From the NCBI GenBank assembly GCA_015231815.1, contig JADGAW010000065.1, positions 1 to 10,163 of the forward strand: a stretch of DNA of 10,163 nt, written 5' to 3'. Made by a program: the position numbers and the translations under genes. Under the pieces are notes generated by a model. That model was not told the origin of the DNA and did no database searches. It saw nothing but the letters and a program-made list of their open reading frames with translations. This stretch comes from Nitrospinota bacterium (lineage in GTDB: Bacteria > Nitrospinota_A > JADGAW01). Below are positions 1 to 5,410 of this stretch, one piece after another. Each line of letters opens with the position of its first letter. Position 1 is the stretch's first letter.

Positions 1-1
1 C

Positions 2-367
2 GACTATGTGACATCATGCGCATTCTCAAGGGACGGGGCGGCAATACTCTCAGCATCCGCTGACTCTACCATCCGCCTCTGGGACAGGGAGACAGGAAAG
101 GAAATAAGGCAGTACAAGGGACATACAAATTGGGTGACATCATGCGCACTCTCAAGGGACGGGGCGGCAATACTCTCCGCATCCACTGACTCTACCATCC
201 GCCTCTGGGACAGGGAGACAGGAAAGGAAATAAGACAACCCATGCACCTTCCATGGCTTCCCCTGCAAGCGTGTTTTGCCCCCGACACCCCCGGTTGCAT
301 TATCTCCGCCAACACAAATGGAACCCTCGCCCTCTACAACATCTCCCAAAATAAAAGTTTAATTTAG
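2..367 (+). CDS. WD40 repeat (beta-propeller) protein, 3' end only
   Basis: The reading frame is open from the window edge and ends at TAG 365-367, so the start and any N-terminal effector domain lie outside. It encodes two full 42-residue WD40 repeats ('VTSCAxSRDGAAILSASxDSTIRLWDRETGKEIRQ', with the GH dipeptide at KGHTNW and the WD dipeptide at RLWD) and a more diverged last blade with 'CIISANTNGTLALYNI' that closes the propeller. Such propellers are scaffolds for protein-protein contacts. In bacteria they often sit C-terminal to STAND/NACHT NTPases, proteases or kinases, but which of these applies cannot be seen here. The two repeats are almost identical in DNA and richer in G+C than the neighbouring genes, which suggests recent repeat amplification and perhaps a separate origin. 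The gene converges on the next one with overlapping stop codons. WD40 assignment is secure; the role of the whole protein is unknown. Confidence 0.9.
   Translation, partial: DYVTSCAFSRDGAAILSASADSTIRLWDRETGKEIRQYKGHTNWVTSCALSRDGAAILSASTDSTIRLWDRETGKEIRQPMHLPWLPLQACFAPDTPGCIISANTNGTLALYNISQNKSLI
8..238 (+). repeat. Tandem near-identical 126-bp WD40-coding repeats
   Basis: The units begin at 8 and 134, each with GTGACATCATGCGC, giving a period of 126 bp or 42 codons. Over about 105 aligned bases I count roughly four mismatches, in positions that are mostly silent or conservative. Similarity stops near 238, where the last blade diverges. The array probably continues to the left of the window. 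Such high DNA identity means recent duplication or ongoing gene conversion. Confidence 0.85.
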
Positions 368-939
368 GGTTTAGACCCTTTTTTTTGAACGCTCTCTTTA
401 TTTTCCTTCAGGCTGTCTTTAATTGCCTTTTCAAAAAGGTTAATTCTTTCAACATTTTCTGATTTTTCCTTACTGCTTATACTTCCGAGAACAGGTTTTT
501 GAGGTTTAATGTTCTTTTTTACATGAACTTTTTCCTCAGGTATTACAACTCTTTGAGGAGACGAGTGAATACCAACTTTACTTTTTGGGGGCAGCAATGC
601 CAGCGATTCAATCTTTTTTTCTCCTGCCTGTTCCGGGGCATAAAATATAAGGTAATTAACCCCTTTGAGGATTTTAGCAAGCCCCTGTTCAAGTTCAAGT
701 TCATCAAACTTTTTTGTAACGGGGTGATATCTAACTTTATGGTTTCTTATGATTTTTATTCCTGTTTTTTGGCTTATTTCAAATAAAACATCTAACAACT
801 CAGCATTTTCCAATAATACAGATAGTTTTTTATTCTGGTAGGAAATATTTATTTCGGTAACCGCTTCATCAGCAAAAGCATTAAACACCTGAAAGCTCAT
901 GAAAAGGAAGGAGAATAGGAGTAACCTAATTTTCAGCAC
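364..939 (-). CDS. Exported protein with STN-like (secretin/TonB N-terminal short) domain
   Basis: This encodes 191 residues. Residues 1-23 look like a Sec signal peptide: basic LKIR, a hydrophobic stretch LLLFSFLFMSFQVF, and AFA before DE as the likely cleavage site. Residues about 38-100 ('LSVLLENAELLDVLFEISQKTG', then 'LELEQGLAKILKGVNYLIFY') have the STN pattern found at the N-terminus of secretins and TonB-dependent transducers. No secretin barrel follows; the remainder (about 105-191) is Lys/Glu/Ser-rich and probably disordered. The likely role is a small periplasmic partner of an envelope complex, by inference only. The start taken is GTG 937-939; the alternative ATG at 898-900 would cut the signal peptide in half, and an in-frame stop lies at 958-960. 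The gene follows its upstream neighbour by 32 bp, so the two are probably cotranscribed. Its TAA (364-366) overlaps the WD40 TAG. Confidence 0.8.
   Translation of the reverse strand: MLKIRLLLFSFLFMSFQVFNAFADEAVTEINISYQNKKLSVLLENAELLDVLFEISQKTGIKIIRNHKVRYHPVTKKFDELELEQGLAKILKGVNYLIFYAPEQAGEKKIESLALLPPKSKVGIHSSPQRVVIPEEKVHVKKNIKPQKPVLGSISSKEKSENVERINLFEKAIKDSLKENKESVQKKGSKP
366..386 (+). terminator. Possible intrinsic terminator of the WD40 gene
   Basis: AGGGT (366-370) and ACCCT (375-379) can form a 5-bp stem with a 4-nt TTAG loop, followed by a run of eight T (379-386). It begins inside the WD40 stop codon and lies within the 3' end of the opposite-strand gene. The stem is short, so this is a weak candidate, but the U-tract and position fit a rho-independent terminator. 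Confidence 0.35.
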
Positions 940-971
940 GTTTTTGTATGGGTTAAATTAGGAATAAAAAA

Positions 972-1469
972 TTATTTTTTTACCGCCTTTTGTCGTTCTT
1001 TTAATATTCGGGGAGGAAGTCTGAAAATTGCCGTATAGGAACCAACCATAGAATCATTATCAATACTGAAGCGAAAATTTACCTCTTCTGAACGGTTTTT
1101 CAGGCTTGATTTTGTCATCCTGATTTCAATAGGAATATTTAAGGGGGTCTTTACCACTTTATTCCATTTCGTCTGATACTTAATAAGAAAAATATGAAAC
1201 CCTTTATCATGTCGTTTAATTCCACGAATAAAAGCAAAGAGGCAAATTGCTAAGTGTGCAGTACAGCTATAGGAGGAAGGTTGGGTGAAATGAAAATATT
1301 TTGTATCAGAGTAATCATTTTCAACATCACATAGTGCCCTTAAGGTATTTTTTTCAATTTCGATGTCATGAATTCTTATATTTTCTCGTTTAAAACCACC
1401 GCCCATATAGGTTTTTTCCGGATCCATTCCAATTAAATCCGCCAACTCCGCAAATTTTGCTATTCCCAT
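972..1469 (-). CDS. Hypothetical protein, possibly hotdog-fold
   Basis: This encodes 165 residues with no signal peptide and no clear membrane segment. I do not recognise it firmly. The pattern of an opening segment, a central hydrophobic helix ('AHLAICLFAFIRGI', about 70-83) and later beta-like stretches ('NIPIEIRMTKSSLKNRSEEVNFRFSI', 'MVGSYTAIFRLP') resembles hotdog-fold thioesterases/dehydratases and related acyl-binding proteins, but no catalytic signature is certain. The C-terminus is basic (PRILKERQKAVKK). The start is ATG 1467-1469, preceded by GGATGAAAC, a weak ribosome-binding site. It is the first gene of a likely two-gene unit with the STN-domain protein, with a candidate promoter at 1501-1529. 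The reading frame is solid; the function is open. Confidence 0.7.
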   Translation of the reverse strand: MGIAKFAELADLIGMDPEKTYMGGGFKRENIRIHDIEIEKNTLRALCDVENDYSDTKYFHFTQPSSYSCTAHLAICLFAFIRGIKRHDKGFHIFLIKYQTKWNKVVKTPLNIPIEIRMTKSSLKNRSEEVNFRFSIDNDSMVGSYTAIFRLPPRILKERQKAVKK

Positions 1470-1500
1470 GTTTCATCCATTATTATTAATAAAAGAGGAC

Positions 1501-1529
1501 ATTTTATACTAAATGAAAGTGATAACCAA
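1501..1529 (-). promoter_or_regulatory. Candidate sigma70-type promoter for the 165-residue/STN gene pair
   Basis: Reading the minus strand, TTGGTT (1524-1529) and TAAAAT (1501-1506) are separated by 17 bp and lie about 30 bp upstream of the ATG. The region is AT-rich, so chance matches are likely. The direct repeat flanking MITE copy A begins only 8 bp beyond the -35 hexamer. Confidence 0.35.
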
Positions 1530-1542
1530 AGCTATCTATAAA

Positions 1543-1747
1543 GTGAGAAATAGAGATAAAAACCAATTAACTCTTGAGACCATTGATGGGACAGGCTTTG
1601 AACGGATTTTCAACTGAACAGCGACTTCACCAAGAGGTGAAGGTGCTGTTCAGTTGACCTCGGAAGAAACGGGTGCCTCAAAGCCGTTTCTGAGAATGAG
1701 TTCAAAGCTTGTCTCATCAATTATCAGATTCTATCTCTATTTCTCAG
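1543..1747 (-). mobile_element. MITE-like element, copy A (205 bp)
   Basis: The element has perfect 15-bp terminal inverted repeats, TGAGAAATAGAGATA at 1544-1558 and TATCTCTATTTCTCA at 1732-1746. It is flanked by a 5-bp direct repeat ATAAA (1538-1542 and 1748-1752), the expected mark of transposase-made insertion. There is no open reading frame of note. Inside is an inner inverted repeat (1582-1603 with 1700-1721, two mismatches), a long hairpin (1611-1656) and a shorter one (1666-1690). It is about 94% identical to copy B at 5189-5392 but in the opposite orientation; strand labels are arbitrary and only relative. It occupies most of the 356-bp gene-free stretch 1470-1825, downstream of the glycan operon and upstream of the gene pair to the left. 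The donor transposase family is not identifiable here. Confidence 0.85.
1582..1721. repeat. Nested palindromic core of MITE copy A
   Basis: The outer arm 1582-1603 pairs with 1700-1721. Within it, CAACTGAACAGC (1611-1622) pairs perfectly with GCTGTTCAGTTG (1645-1656), and the helix continues after a small mismatch with CTTCACC/GGTGAAG around an AAGA loop. A second hairpin pairs GAAACGG (1666-1672) with CCGTTTC (1684-1690). As RNA this would fold into a branched structure; as DNA it could extrude as a cruciform. No U-tract follows, so it is not a standard terminator. Confidence 0.75.
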
Positions 1748-1825
1748 ATAAACCACCTCTGCATTGATGTTTTGCGAAAAAATTGTACGAGAAAATATCT
1801 CAGAGACTTTTACCATCATGAATAT

Positions 1826-2782
1826 TCAGCTACTCACACGATAATCTTCAATAAACCTTTGCACGGTACCTGATTTAAGCTCAAGAGTAAAATCCCTTTT
1901 CTTTTCCAGATAATACTGAACAGACATTTCCGCCTCATTAAATCCAAAGAGGGTTCTTATTGAGGTTGCCGAAGAAATACGGGGATTAATTTCCAATAAA
2001 AGAGGCTTACCTTGATGCAGTCTGAACTGAAAATTTGTCGGTCCCACTGGTCTAAAAAGTTCCGTTAATCTCTTTATTGCATTCTCAATATCTTGATGAA
2101 ACACCACTTCAGCAAAATCTGTTGAACCTTGATTACTCAGTTTACGCCGTAAAATTATCGGCTTACACGATGTACCATCACCATACCCAAAAGCTGAAGC
2201 AGTAAATTCTTCTTCGTCACTTCCAATAATTTCCTGAACCATGAAGTTTCTCCCCATTTTTTCTTGCCAATAGATAAAGTCTTTTTCTGTTTCAATGACA
2301 ACAATGCCTTTTGAAGCATATGAGCAACGGGGCTTTAAAAGAAAGGGTAGGGTAAGTTCTTCGGCAATGGTCTCAAAGTCTCCGTCAATAAAGGTCTTTA
2401 TTATTTCAAACCCTTCAGCATCCAGTTTTTTATACAACCTCCATTTATCCAATGACAGCTCAATTAATTCCTTGGTATTTAAAACAATGGGGATATTTGT
2501 TTTTTTGTTGATTGTAGCTTTTGAAAAAGCTTCGACATCCTGAGGAATTCCAGGAATAACAAAAGAAACGTTTTCCTTCTTGATTAAATCAAGCATGAAG
2601 GGGATAAACTCGTCACTCTTTGCCATTGGGCAAACCTTAAAGGAGTCGCACCAAACCTTCCCTACAGCATCTGGGTTAGCATCTATTCCGGTAATATGTA
2701 CTTTATTTCTGCTTTGCCTTAAGGATTTAATAATTCCATACCCAATGATAGCTCCAACTCCGGTCACAACTATTTTATGCAT
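1826..2782 (-). CDS. ATP-grasp ligase (carbamoyl-phosphate synthase large-subunit-like)
   Basis: This encodes 318 residues. An N-terminal Rossmann-like pre-ATP-grasp domain is visible at 4-21 (VTGVGAIIGYGIIKSL) with an acidic residue after the second strand (GIDAN). The ATP-grasp core follows: the phosphate-binding segment PFLLKPRCSYASKGI (146-160), the adenine-binding strand MVQEII (181-186), and the metal-binding strand LLLEINPRISS (261-271). The family activates a carboxylate as an acyl phosphate and joins it to an amine or similar nucleophile. Stand-alone members of this size are common in surface-polysaccharide clusters, where they probably ligate an acyl or amino-acid group to a sugar. 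It is the last gene of the operon; its ATG overlaps the methyltransferase end by 8 bp and is preceded by a good Shine-Dalgarno (GAGGAAAA). Substrate unknown. Confidence 0.9.
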   Translation of the reverse strand: MHKIVVTGVGAIIGYGIIKSLRQSRNKVHITGIDANPDAVGKVWCDSFKVCPMAKSDEFIPFMLDLIKKENVSFVIPGIPQDVEAFSKATINKKTNIPIVLNTKELIELSLDKWRLYKKLDAEGFEIIKTFIDGDFETIAEELTLPFLLKPRCSYASKGIVVIETEKDFIYWQEKMGRNFMVQEIIGSDEEEFTASAFGYGDGTSCKPIILRRKLSNQGSTDFAEVVFHQDIENAIKRLTELFRPVGPTNFQFRLHQGKPLLLEINPRISSATSIRTLFGFNEAEMSVQYYLEKKRDFTLELKSGTVQRFIEDYRVSS

Positions 2783-3497
2783 TTTTCCTCAGCTTAATTT
2801 CCATAAAGATGGCAACGGAGAGTTCTGGGTAGTGAGTTCCTGTCTTTATCAGTGCTTGGTGAACCTTCTTTTCAAGTCCTAACAATTCCAACTGCTCTGT
2901 TGCAAAGGGCTTTAAATACAACCCTTCTTTTCTGACAATGGAAAAACCACTTGAATGAACCATTTTGCTGATTGTTTCGAGGGTAAAAACCCGTTTATGA
3001 CCAATTTCCTTATCAGTTTTACTCAGCTCTGTACAACTGTCCAAAAGTCCGGCTTCATACCCGATTCGCCGGTTTAAAGATTCTCCATTGGGAACAGAAA
3101 GAAAAACTGAAGCGTCCTTATGCATAAACTTCTTGTATCTTTCCAGAAGTTCCTGAGGGTTCTCCACATGTTCAAGAATAAAGCCCATAAGAATGTTGTC
3201 AAATAGTTCGTTGGTGGTAAATGTTTCAAAGAGCGACTCAATAACTTCACCATTAATATTGTTATTCTTATTAAATTGCTGAATAAGCTCTCCTGCCCCC
3301 TCAACAATGAGGTGTCTTTTAAACCTTTCTGAAAGCATTTTCGTTACTGATCCATTGCCAATTCCCAGTTCCAAAAGCGATTCACCGTTTGCACACTCCA
3401 AAACACGTTGAGCAAACCTTTCAGAGATGTATTGGTTTTCCCTCTTATATTGATAGTTCTGTTGGTAAGCCAATAGATGCTGCTTAATCTTCTTCAT
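2775..3497 (-). CDS. Class I SAM-dependent methyltransferase
   Basis: This encodes 240 residues with a Methyltransf_11/23-type pattern. Motif I is LLELGIGNGS (41-50), an acidic residue ends strand 2 (IVEGA, E66), FDNILMGFILEHVENP (99-114) matches the motif II region with the typical 'EHV..P', and FLSVPNGESLNRR (132-144) follows strand 5. It transfers a methyl group from S-adenosylmethionine; the acceptor is probably a sugar or sugar-nucleotide given the neighbours, but this is inference. The start is ATG 3495-3497 in an ATGA overlap with the WbqC-family stop, with AGGGGA 11-12 bases upstream as ribosome-binding site. It overlaps the ATP-grasp gene by 8 bp, so translational coupling along the operon is likely. 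No domain appears truncated. Confidence 0.9.
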   Translation of the reverse strand: MKKIKQHLLAYQQNYQYKRENQYISERFAQRVLECANGESLLELGIGNGSVTKMLSERFKRHLIVEGAGELIQQFNKNNNINGEVIESLFETFTTNELFDNILMGFILEHVENPQELLERYKKFMHKDASVFLSVPNGESLNRRIGYEAGLLDSCTELSKTDKEIGHKRVFTLETISKMVHSSGFSIVRKEGLYLKPFATEQLELLGLEKKVHQALIKTGTHYPELSVAIFMEIKLRKNA

Positions 3498-4195
3498 TGT
3501 AGTAATTTTCCCCTAATAATCGGTAAACTTTCTTCTCCATGGTTGAAAAGAAGATCAATAACAGACAAGTAAGGCTGAAACTCTCCCCATAGTTGGGAAT
3601 AAACAGGGTGATGGTAATCCTGAAATTCCAAAACAATACCATTTTCTTCAAATAACCGATGAGAGTATAGATTTCTCCCGGCAGCACCATTATAGAAGTG
3701 AGTTGTGTTTACGGTCTTGCAGACTTCCACTACCCTCTGCGCAGGGTTGTCAAAAAAGGGAACGTTAAGCTTAGAGGATAAAAGCAGTTTTTTTTCAAAG
3801 CCAAGAATGTCAATTATGGTTCTGGTTAATTCAATATTCAGATGATTAAGCATGTACCATTCTTTCTCATACACTGGTTTAATTGCCCCAAAAACCTCCT
3901 TAAAGTATGGGGCTGATGCATAAAACCGTTGAAGAGTATCTAAATGTTTTTTTCTCCAGTTTGAATCATTGTTGATTTCAACCATATTGAGGGGTTGAGG
4001 AAACCTCCCTTTTGTCTTTACGGGAACGGTTAACCATGATACTCCCTCGGGACCTTTTATGCGATTCCTGTTTCTCCAATCTGATTTTGTGTATTGAACG
4101 TCATCATAAAAAACAAAGACATCGCACATATACATCATTTCAAAATAACCGAGCCATGGCAGGTAGGATGGTTGAATTATGACAGTTTTGGTCAT
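3494..4195 (-). CDS. WbqC family protein
   Basis: This encodes 233 residues, the usual size of the WbqC family. The N-terminal signature is clear: 'IIQPSYLPWLGYFEMM' (6-21), 'DVFVFYDDVQYTKSDWRNRNRIK' (25-47) and 'WLTVPVK' (54-60). A second conserved block near 'FYNGAAGRNLY' and the C-terminal 'GEFQPYLSVIDLLFNHG' also fits. Members occur in O-antigen and other surface glycan clusters, often with ATP-grasp, acyltransferase or methyltransferase genes; the biochemical reaction is poorly defined, and a role in attaching or transferring an acyl/amino-acid group to a sugar has only been suggested. The gene sits 12 bp after the GT2 gene and overlaps the methyltransferase by 4 bp. Family assignment is confident; the activity is not. 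Confidence 0.93.
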   Translation of the reverse strand: MTKTVIIQPSYLPWLGYFEMMYMCDVFVFYDDVQYTKSDWRNRNRIKGPEGVSWLTVPVKTKGRFPQPLNMVEINNDSNWRKKHLDTLQRFYASAPYFKEVFGAIKPVYEKEWYMLNHLNIELTRTIIDILGFEKKLLLSSKLNVPFFDNPAQRVVEVCKTVNTTHFYNGAAGRNLYSHRLFEENGIVLEFQDYHHPVYSQLWGEFQPYLSVIDLLFNHGEESLPIIRGKLLQ

Positions 4196-4207
4196 AAGGT
4201 ACGATTA

Positions 4208-5119
4208 TTATGGAACATCAAACCCCGATTTCTTTTTAATAATATAAAGAGGTCTGTTTAATGATTGCTGAAAGAGTCTTTCCACGTAAATTCCCACAGT
4301 TCCCAGTGAAACGAGAATTAACCCACCAGTAATCAAAGAAAACAAGGAAAGCAAAGGATTATTAAAACCTGAAAGAAGTAAAAAGAAAAACATTAACGAA
4401 AGAAATAGAATAAAAATACCGCTCAGAAAAATAAAATAGAGCGGTTTATTTGAGAAGCCAATAATTGCATTAATTGCCAGAGTAAATAATTTCAAAAAAG
4501 AGTACTTTGAGCTACCCTGATGCCGCTTATCGTGTTCAACCTTAACAGAAGTTTGCTTAAAACCCACCCAGCAAAAAAGAGCGGCATAAAAACGGTTTGA
4601 TTCCTTAATTTTCTGCAAAGCCTTGAGTACTGGTTTGGTGAAAATTCTTAAGGATGATTGATTCGCATTTATTTCCTGTTCAGATATTTTTCCAAGTAAC
4701 CACCAAAAAATTTTAGATGCAATCGTTTTAAAAAGAGTGGTATTGTTATGTTCCTTAACTCCGTAAACAACATCAAAACCTTCAGAGAGTTTCTTGTATA
4801 AGGGTGGAATATCCTCTGGTCTATCTTGTAGGTCGGCATCCATTACAACAATAAAATCTCCATCGACATTATCTATTCCGGCTGCTACAGCATTATGGTG
4901 TCCAAAGTTTCTACTCAGTTGTATGCTTTTAATACACGAATCGTTTGTTTGAAATCCTTCAATGATTGAATAGGAATTGTCACTGCTTCCATCATCAATA
5001 AAAACAATTTCTCTATCAAAATCACTGAATTCTTTTGTTATCACTGACGTTAATCGTTTATAGAGTTCAGGAAGGTTTTCCGATTCATTTAAGAGGGGAA
5101 CTATTACCGAGAGTTTCAT
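4208..5119 (-). CDS. GT2 polyprenyl-phosphate glycosyltransferase (DPM1/GtrB/ArnC-like)
   Basis: This encodes 303 residues. A GT-A domain begins at MKLSVIVPLLNESENLPELY (1-20), followed by IVFIDDGSSDNS (38-49), LSRNFGHHNAV (68-78) and the metal-binding VVMDADLQDRPED (91-103). RHQGSSKYSFLKL (199-211) is the conserved 'R..G.SKYs' acceptor-side motif of dolichol/undecaprenyl-phosphate sugar transferases. Two transmembrane helices follow (about 227-250 and 256-279) with a basic C-terminus. The enzyme would move a sugar from a nucleotide donor to undecaprenyl phosphate at the inner membrane. It is the first gene of the four-gene operon and has a candidate promoter at 5147-5178. No strong Shine-Dalgarno is seen before ATG 5117-5119. 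The sugar is unknown; a GtrA-like flippase is not in the window. Confidence 0.93.
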   Translation of the reverse strand: MKLSVIVPLLNESENLPELYKRLTSVITKEFSDFDREIVFIDDGSSDNSYSIIEGFQTNDSCIKSIQLSRNFGHHNAVAAGIDNVDGDFIVVMDADLQDRPEDIPPLYKKLSEGFDVVYGVKEHNNTTLFKTIASKIFWWLLGKISEQEINANQSSLRIFTKPVLKALQKIKESNRFYAALFCWVGFKQTSVKVEHDKRHQGSSKYSFLKLFTLAINAIIGFSNKPLYFIFLSGIFILFLSLMFFFLLLSGFNNPLLSLFSLITGGLILVSLGTVGIYVERLFQQSLNRPLYIIKKKSGFDVP

Positions 5120-5146
5120 CTATTTCTATCTTAAAAGTGGACAGTT

Positions 5147-5178
5147 ATTATAATATACTGAATCATTACCGTTGTGAA
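5147..5178 (-). promoter_or_regulatory. Candidate promoter of the glycan operon
   Basis: On the minus strand, TTCACA (5173-5178) is followed after 17 bp by TATTAT (5150-5155); an overlapping perfect TATAAT (5147-5152) lies 20 bp away. The site is about 30 bp upstream of the GT2 ATG and 5 bp from the direct repeat that flanks MITE copy B. The operon therefore seems to carry its own promoter outside the element. Confidence 0.45.
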
Positions 5179-5188
5179 CGCTCCTTTT

Positions 5189-5392
5189 CTGAAAAACAGG
5201 GATAGAATCTGATAATTGACGGGACAAGCTTTGAAATCATTCTCAGAAACGGCTTTGAGGCATCCGTTTCTTCCGAGGTCAACTGAACAGCACCTTCACC
5301 TCTTGGTGAAGTCGCTGTTCAGTTGAAAATCCCTTCAAAGCTTACCCATCAATGCTCTCAAGAGTTAATTGGTTTTTATCTCTATTTCTCAA
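5189..5392 (+). mobile_element. MITE-like element, copy B (204 bp)
   Basis: This is the inverse-orientation copy of the element at 1543-1747. Its right terminal repeat TATCTCTATTTCTCA (5377-5391) is intact, while its left end (5190-5204, TGAAAAACAGGGATA) differs from the consensus at three bases. The 5-bp direct repeat CTTTT stands on both sides (5184-5188 and 5393-5397), with one extra base between repeat and terminal inverted repeat on each side, exactly as in copy A. The central hairpin CAACTGAACAGC/GCTGTTCAGTTG (5280-5291 with 5314-5325) is conserved, and the inner arm (5221-5235 with 5334-5347) has one base deleted. It holds no gene. It lies in the divergent space between the glycan operon and folP-ppx and may affect either promoter. 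Confidence 0.85.
5280..5325. repeat. Central hairpin of MITE copy B
   Basis: A perfect 12-bp stem (5280-5291 with 5314-5325) continues, after a two-base mismatch, into CTTCACC (5294-5300) pairing with GGTGAAG (5305-5311) around a TCTT loop. The sequence matches copy A base for base as reverse complement, so the hairpin is the best-conserved part of the element. Confidence 0.75.
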
Positions 5393-5410
5393 CTTTTAGA
5401 CCTTACAGAG

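Noticed and set aside
8..259. CRISPR-like direct repeats
   Set aside because: The 126-bp period is a multiple of three, there are no spacers, and the repeats encode WD40 blades.
4..315. Minus-strand open frame opposite the WD40 repeats
   Set aside because: It repeats a motif only because the sense strand is a tandem repeat; the sense frame has clear WD40 motifs and runs through the window edge.
499..786. Plus-strand 95-residue open frame opposite the STN gene
   Set aside because: It has no recognisable domain and a Phe/Lys-rich composition expected from the complement of an AT-rich gene; the minus frame has a signal peptide and STN pattern.
1543..1747. Integron attC site or rho-independent terminator
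   Set aside because: No attC core (GTTRRRY-type) sites or integrase are seen, and no T-tract follows the hairpins; terminal repeats plus target duplication fit a MITE better.
1538..5397. Composite transposon made of two MITEs and the glycan operon
   Set aside because: The outermost flanks (ATAAA on the left, CTTTT on the right) do not match each other, while each element matches its own flank, so the two inserted separately.
5369..5410. TTG-initiated N-terminal extension of folP-ppx
   Set aside because: The extra 14 residues come from the MITE terminal repeat and flank and have no DHPS similarity; ATG 5411 gives a normal-length DHPS start.
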